The notes below the pieces were generated by a model. That model had not been told where the DNA came from. It searched no databases and saw only the letters and a program-made list of their open reading frames with translations. Below, one piece after another: positions 32,732-39,887 of a DNA stretch of 64,000 nt (the first letter of the stretch is position 1; each line of letters opens with the position of its first letter). Both the position numbers and the translations under genes were made by a program. The DNA comes from Microbacterium esteraromaticum (GTDB lineage: Bacteria > Actinomycetota > Actinomycetes > Actinomycetales > Microbacteriaceae): contig NZ_JAEMWU010000001.1 in assembly GCF_017303215.1 (NCBI RefSeq), forward strand, positions 744,001-808,000, in the 5' to 3' direction.

Positions 32732-34672
32732 ATGGGCCACGTGGCAGACGGCGCGTCCGCGCGCGCACACTGGAACGGCATCGCCGACCTCTGGCTGAGC
32801 GCCGTACTGCAGCGTGGCGCTCCCAACCCGGCCGGGGTGATTCTCCCCGGCCGGGTCACGGCCGACGGCATACGCCGGGAATCGATGGAGACGATCGGGC
32901 GCAGCTTTCTGCTCGCGTCCTCCCGCATCGCGGGAGCAGAGCCGTCGGATGCTACCGCCGACGCCCTGATCGAGTTCTACGCCCAGGCCATCGTCGACGG
33001 CACCAGCCCGGACCACCCCTCGCGCTGGCCGCTCGGCGTCACGTGTCGGCCTCCGCTGACGGGGATCACGAACTCGATCGTCGAGGCGGCCAATCTGGCC
33101 TTCGGTCTTTACACGGCCGGAGACCGCTTCTGGCAGCGCTTCAGCGACGCCGAGCAGCAGCAGGTGCTCGGGTGGCTGCGCCATCACGCTCAGCGTGAGG
33201 TCTGGCAGAACAACTGGCAGCTCTTCCCGGCCATGGCCGAGGCGTTCATCCGGCACCGCGGCGGAGACAACCGCGGGCTGCGCAACGAGCGCAACGTCGC
33301 ACGGGTCGAGGGGTGGTACCTCGGCGACGGGTGGTACACCGACGGCCCGGGCCATGCGATCGACTACTACAACGCGTGGGCGATCCACCCGTATCTGTGG
33401 GCCTGGTACCGCATGACCGACCGCACTCAGACGCCCGACGGGCAGCGGCATCTCGAACGGCTGACACAGTTCGTCGATGGACTGTCGACGTTCATCGCCA
33501 CCGACGGCGCTCTGGTGCATTTCGGCCGCTCGCTCACATACCGCACCGCCGCGCTCGCGCCGCTCTGGTGCGCCGAGATCTCGGGTGTGAGCCCGCTCTA
33601 TCCTGGGCATACCCGGCGGCTCGCGACCTCGGTACTCGACGGTTTCGTCGGCCACGGCGTCGGCGCCGACGGTCAGCTCAGCCTGGGCTGGTACGACGAG
33701 TGCCTCGACAGCATGCAGGACTACAGCGGGTTCGGCTCGCCCTATCTCGCCGGTATCGGCTTTCTCGGACTGAGCCTCGGCGACGGGCATCCGGTGTGGA
33801 ACGCACCTGCCGAACCGGTCGCGGCCCCGCCGCTCACCCGCACGTTCGACGACACCGGACTCAGCATCACCACGGCGGGCGGCGACGCCCCGGTCGTGCT
33901 GATCAACCACGGCTCGGACCACGCCGACCTGCCGGTGCAGAACCACGGCATCCCCGACGGCGACGACCCGCACTACGCGTCGTTCGCGTACTCGACGCAC
34001 ACCGCCCCCGAGGTCGGTGCAGGGTGGCTGCAGGCCGTCGACGGGCACATCGCGCTGTTCGACTCTCACGGTCGCCCAAGCCGACGGGTGAAGATCCGCG
34101 GCACGGCGGTCGAAGGCGCGATGAGTGCCTCGGTGCATCTGCCGCAGATCGACGGAGCACTGATCCCCGGCGCCCATATCGTCACCGCCTCGGTCGTGAA
34201 CCGCGGCATGGAGGTGCGCGCGCACCTGGTCACCGCGCCGCTCGCCCACGACCGGCTGCGTGAGGGCGCGTTCGCGCTCGCCGCGGGCGCGCCGCCGGCG
34301 GTGTCGTCGGATGCCCGCGCGCTCACCGCCGAAGCCGTGGGCGACGCGCATCGCGTCGTGCTCACCGGGCTGCACGGCTGGGAGGAGCCGGCCGTCGTCG
34401 AACACCGCGGCGTCAACGCCATGGGCGAGTACTCGGCCATCCCGACCCTGTGGGCGACGCGCTCCTCGGCGCAGACCGTGCACGTCGCGCTGCATCAGCT
34501 GCTCGGCGCCGACGAGGATCCGGTCGCCGCGCGTCGGGATCTGCAGGTGTCCGTCGACGGAACGCGCATCTGCGTGCAGTGGCCGGACGACGGCATCCGC
34601 GTCGATCTCGATCTGTGCACGGTGGTGCCGTGGGACGGCCAGCCCGGCCGCATCGGCGGCGCCCGGGTCTGA
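32732..34672 (+). CDS. DUF2264 protein (probable glycan enzyme)
   Basis: This 646-residue cytosolic protein matches the DUF2264 family. The first 400 residues are alpha-helical with WYLGDGWYTDGPGHAIDYYNAWAIHPYLWAW and LVHFGRSLTYR, resembling an (alpha/alpha) toroid of lyases and glucuronyl hydrolases; the rest is beta-rich. It starts 2 bases after the binding-protein stop, so it is part of the importer operon and probably acts on the imported oligosaccharide. The catalytic reaction has not been recognised here. Confidence 0.75.
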   Translation: MGHVADGASARAHWNGIADLWLSAVLQRGAPNPAGVILPGRVTADGIRRESMETIGRSFLLASSRIAGAEPSDATADALIEFYAQAIVDGTSPDHPSRWPLGVTCRPPLTGITNSIVEAANLAFGLYTAGDRFWQRFSDAEQQQVLGWLRHHAQREVWQNNWQLFPAMAEAFIRHRGGDNRGLRNERNVARVEGWYLGDGWYTDGPGHAIDYYNAWAIHPYLWAWYRMTDRTQTPDGQRHLERLTQFVDGLSTFIATDGALVHFGRSLTYRTAALAPLWCAEISGVSPLYPGHTRRLATSVLDGFVGHGVGADGQLSLGWYDECLDSMQDYSGFGSPYLAGIGFLGLSLGDGHPVWNAPAEPVAAPPLTRTFDDTGLSITTAGGDAPVVLINHGSDHADLPVQNHGIPDGDDPHYASFAYSTHTAPEVGAGWLQAVDGHIALFDSHGRPSRRVKIRGTAVEGAMSASVHLPQIDGALIPGAHIVTASVVNRGMEVRAHLVTAPLAHDRLREGAFALAAGAPPAVSSDARALTAEAVGDAHRVVLTGLHGWEEPAVVEHRGVNAMGEYSAIPTLWATRSSAQTVHVALHQLLGADEDPVAARRDLQVSVDGTRICVQWPDDGIRVDLDLCTVVPWDGQPGRIGGARV

Positions 34673-34686
34673 CACCCGCCTCTCCT

Positions 34687-34729
34687 GACGATGCCCGCAT
34701 CGGCCGATCCGGCTGATGCGGGCATCGTC
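34687..34729. terminator. Bidirectional terminator hairpin
   Basis: A perfect 15-bp stem, GACGATGCCCGCATC with GATGCGGGCATCGTC, has a 13-base loop and lies between the convergent DUF2264 and fucosidase genes. It has no T-tract. Confidence 0.75.
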
Positions 34730-34741
34730 GTGACAGGAGTG

Positions 34742-36184
34742 TCACATGAAGGCGTCGGCGCGGTCGGCGTTCTGCGCGGTCGGCCGCCCGAGTGCGAGCT
34801 CGATCACGAAGGCACGGCCTGTGGTGAAGTCCGCCGGGATGAGCACGTCGTAGTGGATCGCGGAGTCGAGGTCGTACCCGATGTCACGGCGGTGCAGCTC
34901 GAGTGGCTTCCCGGTCGCGAGCAGGCGCGCGGTGACGGGCACCAGGGTCGCGGAGCCGGGGAAGCGCAGGCGCGCGACGCCCGTGACCGGTCGGTGGGTC
35001 ACGGTGACGTACAGGCTGTCGTCGTTGCCGGTGAGGTGCCCCATGCCGGTGGGCTCGAGATCGACGTGCGAGGCGTCGTAGACGGCCGCAGCGTTCTGCG
35101 CCACCCAGTCGCCGAGCTGCTCGGCAACCCGGGTCTCGTGCGCCGTCATGCGACCCGAGCCATCGGGGCCGAAGTTGACGACCAGGTTGCCGCCCATCGA
35201 TCGGCACCGCATCAGCAGATCGACGAGGTCGTCGGCGGTCTTCTGGTAGTGCCCGGAGGTGTCGTGCATGTACCCCCAGGCGTTCGGACCGATCGTCATG
35301 GCGCAGTCCCAGTCGTTGCCGTCGAGCATCTCTCGGTTTCGCGGAAGCTTGCGCTCCCAGCCCTGCTCGTAGTCGCCGAGGAGCGCCCCGGTCGAATCGA
35401 AGTGGCGGGCACCGTGCTCGTCGTTGCGCAGCCGCGATCCGATGATCAGCCCGGGGCGGCGCTCGCGCAGCTCTTGCTCGAGGCGGTGGGTGAATTCGTG
35501 CGAGGCGATCCAGGACTCATCCCACGTGCCGTCGAACCAGAGGCCCCGCGCGGCGGGGTACCGATCGAGCAGTTCGAGCAGCTGTGCGCGGGTGTAGTCC
35601 AGGAAGTCCTGCCACCCGGCCCGGCTGTCGTCGCAGGCGGGCACGGTGCGGGTGTATCCGGGATGCGACCAGTCGAGTACCGAGAAGTACAGGAAGACGT
35701 CGATGCCCTCGGCCGTGTACGCGTCGACGACCTCGCCGACCAGGTCGCGGTCGCACGGCGACGAGGCGACGGTGTACTCGGAGTACGCCGACGGCCACAG
35801 TGCGAAGCCGTCGTGGTGCTTGGTCGTGAAGATCACGTACCGGGCGCCCATCTGCTTCGCCTGCCGGGCCCACGCGCGGGCGTCGAGCTCGGTCGGGTCG
35901 AACACCTCGTTGAGACGGTCGTACGTCTCGGTCCAGTTCTCGGGGGCGTCCGGTCCGCGCCAGGAACGGATCCACTCGGGAGCCGGTGAGGTCGAGGTCT
36001 TGCCGTTCCACTGGTTGCCGGGGATGGAGTACAGGCCGAAGTGGATGAACTGGCCGAGGCCGTAGGAGCGGAACCGGCGCATGGCGTCGTCGTCCCGGCG
36101 GGTTACGAGCGGGCCGTACTGCACGGGTCGTGCGGCCGCTTCGTCGCGGCGGCGATCGGTCCAGGGGGAAAGAACGACGGGCAT
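34742..36184 (-). CDS. GH29 alpha-L-fucosidase
   Basis: This 480-residue enzyme of glycoside hydrolase family 29 releases alpha-L-fucose. Conserved pieces are FGLYSIPGNQWNGK, GARYVIFTTKHHDGFALW and RGLWFDGTWDES, where Asp218 is the expected nucleophile. The later MGGNLVVNFGPDGSG is the family's typical follow-up motif. No signal peptide is present, so it is cytosolic and acts on imported oligosaccharides. It is convergent with the second ABC operon and has a related operator-like site at 36203. Confidence 0.92.
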   Translation of the reverse strand: MPVVLSPWTDRRRDEAAARPVQYGPLVTRRDDDAMRRFRSYGLGQFIHFGLYSIPGNQWNGKTSTSPAPEWIRSWRGPDAPENWTETYDRLNEVFDPTELDARAWARQAKQMGARYVIFTTKHHDGFALWPSAYSEYTVASSPCDRDLVGEVVDAYTAEGIDVFLYFSVLDWSHPGYTRTVPACDDSRAGWQDFLDYTRAQLLELLDRYPAARGLWFDGTWDESWIASHEFTHRLEQELRERRPGLIIGSRLRNDEHGARHFDSTGALLGDYEQGWERKLPRNREMLDGNDWDCAMTIGPNAWGYMHDTSGHYQKTADDLVDLLMRCRSMGGNLVVNFGPDGSGRMTAHETRVAEQLGDWVAQNAAAVYDASHVDLEPTGMGHLTGNDDSLYVTVTHRPVTGVARLRFPGSATLVPVTARLLATGKPLELHRRDIGYDLDSAIHYDVLIPADFTTGRAFVIELALGRPTAQNADRADAFM

Positions 36185-36202
36185 GGCGGCCTCTCGATAA
36201 TT

Positions 36203-36218
36203 GGAAAGCGCTTACCTT
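36203..36218 (-). promoter_or_regulatory. Operator-like site before fucosidase
   Basis: GGAAAGCGCTTACCTT shares GAAA-N-CGCTTAC with the site at 29057. It lies 19 bases before the fucosidase start. The overall match is about 13 of 19 positions, so membership in the same regulon is tentative. Confidence 0.45.
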
Positions 36219-36278
36219 CAATTCTAGGCAACCGCGTCTCGGATAGGCAACGTTCCAGCCGTCGGTGAGGGCCGCGGG

Positions 36279-36284
36279 TAGTCT
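36279..36284 (+). promoter_or_regulatory. -10 box of the amine oxidase gene
   Basis: TAGTCT lies 9 bases before the ATG at 36294; there is no clear ribosome site. Confidence 0.35.
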
Positions 36285-36293
36285 GTCAGGACG

Positions 36294-37682
36294 ATGAGCA
36301 TCACTCGCCGCACCCTGCTCGCCGGCGCCGGTACCGGTGCCGTCGCGGTGCTCCTCGCCGCCTGCACGCCAGAACCTGTGCCGACGCCGACCCGCACCAG
36401 CACGCCGGGTCCGAAGCCCTCGCCGCCTGTCGGCGTCCCTGCACCCGCGGCATGGGCGCGATCCGCCTGGTCCACCGACCCGTACTCCCTCGGGGCGGTC
36501 AGCTACCTGCCCGCCGGCTCCGATCCGCAGCGCCGCGAGACCCTTGCCGCTCCCGTCATGGACCGGCTCTTCTTCGCCGGCGAGGCCACCGATGCCGCGC
36601 ACCCGGGAACCGTGCTGGGGGCCGTCGACTCGGGGCGCCGCGCGGGCCAGGAGGTGCTGACACGGGCATCCGATACCGAACGCGTCGCCGTGATCGGCGC
36701 CGGCGCAGCCGGGGTCGCTGCGGCGCGCACCGTCGCTGACGCCGGCCACACCGTCACGATCTTCGAAGCCCGCGAGCGCACCGGAGGGCGGTTGCTCACC
36801 CGCGGGGACGACGACGGCTGGCCGTTTCCCGTACAGCTCGGCGCCTGGTTGCTCAGCGACGAGGACGTCGATGCTCTGGAAGCGCGACTGATCACCGTCG
36901 GCGAGGGGCGGATCGCGTTCGACAGCGCCACCGGATGGACCGCCGACGGGCCGACCGACACGCTCGATGTCGAGCCGGTCGTTCGGGCCGTCGAGCAGGC
37001 GGGCGAGTTGCCGACCGACGTCCCCGTCGCCGAGGCCGTCACTCTCAGCGGCGCCGACCCGACCGATCCCGCACTCGCCGCGGCGCTGGCGTGGATGTCT
37101 GCCACCACCGGCGCCGACCCGGAACGGGCGTCCAGCTGGTACGCGCCCGATATGGCGCCCGATGCGCTCACCGGCGTGACCGGCGACCTCAGCGCCTTCA
37201 TCGACGACAGTCTCACCGGCATCGCCGTCACGCTCGCCTCTCCGGTCGTGCGGGCCGCCTACGACGAACGCGGCGTCAGTCTGCGCATGGGCACGGGCGA
37301 ATCGCTGTCGTTCGACCGCGTCATCGTCACCGTTCCGCTCGGCGTGCTGCAGCAGCAGGCCATCGAGTTCGCGCCCGCACTGCCGTTCGCGCACCGCGGC
37401 GCGATCGCCGACCTCGCGGCCGGCTACATCGAGACCGTGTGGATGCGGTTCGATGAGCCGTTCTGGGATGCCGAGCAGACGATCTGGCACGTCATCGGCG
37501 GTGACGGCATGATCCGCACCTGGCTCAACCTGCTGCCGGTCACGGGCGAGCCGGTGCTCATCGGGTTGGTCGGCGGTGCCCCCGCACAGGAGTTCGCCGG
37601 CCTCAGTGACCAGGATGCGAAGGACGCCGCACGGGCGTCACTGGCGTTCTTCGCGCCGGTTCCGGACGTGCAAGGGCAGTGA
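36294..37682 (+). CDS. Exported flavin amine oxidase, permuted order
   Basis: This 462-residue flavoprotein has a twin-arginine motif (TRRTLL) and a lipobox ending at Cys24, so it is probably exported folded and anchored as a lipoprotein. Residues 54-122 contain STDPYSLGAVSY, RLFFAGEATDAAHPGTVLGAVDSGRRAG, which in ordinary flavin amine oxidases forms the C-terminal FAD-binding segment. The Rossmann motif VAVIGAGAAGVAAARTV, normally at the N-terminus, follows at 131-147, then ERTGGRLLTR and RVIVTVPLGVLQ. The protein ends where the ordinary family would enter the missing C-terminal block. All parts are present once, in rotated order. Its 3' end overlaps the opposed Pr6Pr gene by 80 bases. The substrate is unknown. 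Confidence 0.8.
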   Translation: MSITRRTLLAGAGTGAVAVLLAACTPEPVPTPTRTSTPGPKPSPPVGVPAPAAWARSAWSTDPYSLGAVSYLPAGSDPQRRETLAAPVMDRLFFAGEATDAAHPGTVLGAVDSGRRAGQEVLTRASDTERVAVIGAGAAGVAAARTVADAGHTVTIFEARERTGGRLLTRGDDDGWPFPVQLGAWLLSDEDVDALEARLITVGEGRIAFDSATGWTADGPTDTLDVEPVVRAVEQAGELPTDVPVAEAVTLSGADPTDPALAAALAWMSATTGADPERASSWYAPDMAPDALTGVTGDLSAFIDDSLTGIAVTLASPVVRAAYDERGVSLRMGTGESLSFDRVIVTVPLGVLQQQAIEFAPALPFAHRGAIADLAAGYIETVWMRFDEPFWDAEQTIWHVIGGDGMIRTWLNLLPVTGEPVLIGLVGGAPAQEFAGLSDQDAKDAARASLAFFAPVPDVQGQ

Positions 37683-38319
37683 CCGCCCCGTCGCCCGCGG
37701 TCGGACGCAACCGGCTCAGCAGCACCAGGGCGGTCGCCACGAACGCGAAGATCGACAGCGCGACCAGGCTGCTGAGCACCATCTCGACGATGCCCGACAC
37801 CTGCCGCGGGTCGAGGAAGTAGTACGGGTACCAGCCGATCACGCTGCCGCGCCAGATCGTGAACACACCCCACAGCAGCGGGTACAGCAACACGAACGGC
37901 ACCACGCGCCACGGCGCGCCGCGCCGTCCTGGTCCGAGCACCCAGGCCGCGACCGACCAGGCGGGCAGCACGAAGTGCAGCACGACATCCGACCAGGGGA
38001 CGGTGATCGGAATGCCGCGCACGCCCGCCTGCCAGACGATCAGGGCGAAGGCGAGGCCGGCGGTGATGGTCCAACTCAGCACCAGCGCGCGTGCCGTGGT
38101 CAACCAGGCCGGATCTTCATCCGTGCGCAGAGCGATGACGCCGGCGACCAGGGCGAGCGCCGCGAAGGCGGTGTTGGACTGGATCGTCAGATAGGCGAAG
38201 AAGTTGTCGCCGGCGACCGTCTGGGCGCCCATGCCCCACAGCATCCGATGCCCGAGCGCGACGACGCACACGACCGCGGCGAGCAGTCGCGACCACCCGA
38301 AGATCCGTCTCGTCAGCAC
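37603..38319 (-). CDS. Pr6Pr family membrane protein
   Basis: This protein of about 238 residues has six to seven hydrophobic segments and the family pieces FFAYLTIQSNT, WSDVVLHFVLP and GSVIGWYPYYFLDP. It matches the Pr6Pr family of uncharacterised actinobacterial membrane proteins. I start at the GTG ending at 38319, preceded by AGGAGG 11 bases away; the open frame upstream runs antisense through crcB. The soluble C-terminal tail overlaps the amine oxidase gene by 80 bases. Confidence 0.8.
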   Translation of the reverse strand: MLTRRIFGWSRLLAAVVCVVALGHRMLWGMGAQTVAGDNFFAYLTIQSNTAFAALALVAGVIALRTDEDPAWLTTARALVLSWTITAGLAFALIVWQAGVRGIPITVPWSDVVLHFVLPAWSVAAWVLGPGRRGAPWRVVPFVLLYPLLWGVFTIWRGSVIGWYPYYFLDPRQVSGIVEMVLSSLVALSIFAFVATALVLLSRLRPTAGDGAVTALARPEPARRTPVTPVRRPSHPGH

Positions 38320-38428
38320 TCGGTCGTCGTCCTCCTGACGCTGTCGCTCGTCCGCGCGGGCGTCTCCCGAGTCTACGGAACCGACGCCCGGGCCTCGGCC
38401 GTCACCCGCCGCGGCTAGAGTGGCGCAG

Positions 38429-38833
38429 GTGACGAACCCCACGCCCCCGCGCACCGTCGTGCGCCGGGCCGCGCTCGCCGCGGCGGGCGGTGCGATCGGC
38501 ACCGCCGCGCGGCTGGGAGTCGGGATGCTGGTGCCGGGGGCTCTGGCGCACGGGGCGGCCATCGGCGTGCTCGTGGCCAATGTGCTGGGCTCGCTGCTGC
38601 TGGGGGTACTCGTCGCACGCCTGCCGTCCTCGGATCTGCGGATCTTCGTCGGCACAGGCATGCTCGGCGGGTTCACCACCTACAGTGCGTTCGCCGTCGA
38701 CACCGTCGCGCTGTGGGAGACCGCCCCGGCGCTCGCCGTCGGCTACGTCGTCGTGAGCATTGCGCTCGGTCTCGCTGCGGCCGCCCTCGGGCTGCGGCTC
38801 GGGCGTCGGCCGGTGCGGGGGAGTGCGGCATGA
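38429..38833 (+). CDS. crcB: Fluoride channel subunit CrcB (first)
   Basis: Fluc-type dual-topology fluoride exporters form from small four-helix subunits. This 134-residue protein shows AIGTAARLGVG, LVANVLGSLLLGVLVARL and GMLGGFTTYSAFAVDTVAL, the family core. The GTG at 38429 lies 7 bases after TAGAGT, the leaderless pattern; a GTG at 38420 is an alternative. It overlaps the second crcB gene by 4 bases; such pairs form heterodimeric channels. Confidence 0.92.
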   Translation: MTNPTPPRTVVRRAALAAAGGAIGTAARLGVGMLVPGALAHGAAIGVLVANVLGSLLLGVLVARLPSSDLRIFVGTGMLGGFTTYSAFAVDTVALWETAPALAVGYVVVSIALGLAAAALGLRLGRRPVRGSAA

Positions 38834-39189
38834 CTCCGTTGCTGTTCGTGCTCGCGGCCGTGTGCGGAGGTCTTGGAGCCGGCGTGCGCTATCTCGTCGA
38901 CACGATGGTCGCGCGGTACGCGGGTGCCCGATTCCCCGGGGGCGTGATGCTGATCAACGTCACCGGATCGCTCGCCCTCGGGGTTGTGGTCGGTGCGCTG
39001 CCGGAATCCGCGTTCGTCATCGGCGCCGGATTCCTCGGCGGATACACGACCTTCAGCACCGCCATGGTCGACACCGTCGCACTGTGGCGCGACGGCGCGC
39101 GACGGGCATCCGCTCTCAACGCGGTCGGGATGCTGGTTCTGGCCATCCTCGCGGCAGGCGGCGGACTGCTCATCGGCCGGGCGCTGTGA
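38830..39189 (+). CDS. crcB: Fluoride channel subunit CrcB (second)
   Basis: This 119-residue partner carries GGLGAGVRYLVD, MLINVTGSLALGVVVG and GGYTTFSTAMVDTVAL, the pore phenylalanine and threonine region. Four hydrophobic helices are present. It starts inside the stop of the first crcB gene (ATGA overlap), so the two are coupled. No fluoride riboswitch is seen upstream of the pair. Confidence 0.93.
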   Translation: MTPLLFVLAAVCGGLGAGVRYLVDTMVARYAGARFPGGVMLINVTGSLALGVVVGALPESAFVIGAGFLGGYTTFSTAMVDTVALWRDGARRASALNAVGMLVLAILAAGGGLLIGRAL

Positions 39190-39237
39190 ACTGACGCGCA
39201 GCGGCTCGTGTTCCCAGCGACCTCCAAGCTCTGCAAA

Positions 39238-39251
39238 TGTACAAATGTACA
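39238..39251. promoter_or_regulatory. TetR operator candidate
   Basis: Two TGTACA palindromes separated by AA lie 15 bases before the TetR start. The site reads as an inverted repeat with a 2-base centre, well placed for autorepression. Confidence 0.6.
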
Positions 39252-39266
39252 GAAGGGGGGGTGGGG

Positions 39267-39830
39267 ATGCCCGAGACCGCACCGCGCCGACGGCGCGACC
39301 CAGAGAGCAGACGTCGCGCCATCGTCACCGCGACGGCCGAACTGATCGTCGAGATCGGCGTCGGCGCCGTCACCCATCGCCTCATCGCGGCCCGCGCCGA
39401 CGTACCGCTCGGCGCCACCACGCAGTACTTCGCCACCCTCGATGACCTCCGTGCCGAAGCGCTGCGATTCCTGGCATCCGAAGTGGATGACCGCGTCGAT
39501 CGCATCCGCACCGTCCTCGCCGAGCACGGCGCCACCCCGGCGGTTCTCGCCGAACTCATCGAGCGCGGACTCGACGACGCCCGCGCGCTCGAAGCCGACC
39601 GTGCCGTCGTCACCGCCGCCGTCAACGACCCGCCGCTGCGGGAACTCGCCCGCCGCTGGTCACAGCGCATGCGCGACTTCCTCGTCGACGACTACGGCCG
39701 TGACCGAGCCACCGCCGCCGCGATCTTCATCGACGGCGTGCTCTGGCAGGCGCGCATCAGCGATGAACCGCTCACGCGCGACTTTCTGCAGAGCTCCCTC
39801 GCCGACATCCTCGGCGTGCCCACCGACTGA
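39267..39830 (+). CDS. TetR-family regulator
   Basis: This 187-residue protein has the N-terminal HTH: RRAIVTATAELIVEIGVGAVTHRLIAARADVPLGATTQYFATLDDL. The ligand domain is helical. It lies 57 bases before the RND efflux gene on the same strand and is probably its repressor. I start at MPETAPRRRR with the G-rich ribosome site GGGGGGG upstream; an earlier ATG at 39237 would overlap the operator. Confidence 0.88.
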   Translation: MPETAPRRRRDPESRRRAIVTATAELIVEIGVGAVTHRLIAARADVPLGATTQYFATLDDLRAEALRFLASEVDDRVDRIRTVLAEHGATPAVLAELIERGLDDARALEADRAVVTAAVNDPPLRELARRWSQRMRDFLVDDYGRDRATAAAIFIDGVLWQARISDEPLTRDFLQSSLADILGVPTD

Positions 39831-39887
39831 TCCGCCCACCCCGCCCGCCGACACCACCGTCCACGCACACCGACCCAGAGAACGCAC

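Noticed and set aside
32618..34675. A 685-codon minus-strand frame opposite the DUF2264 gene.
   Set aside because: The composition is Arg/Asp/His-rich nonsense, and the plus strand fits the importer operon with a 2-base gap.
36294..37682. The amine oxidase as a simple pseudogene or frameshifted gene.
   Set aside because: The frame is intact over 462 codons, every family segment occurs once, and the export signal is intact; a permuted functional protein is at least as likely.
38320..38428. Fluoride riboswitch before the crcB pair.
   Set aside because: No crcB-motif structure is visible and the start appears leaderless.
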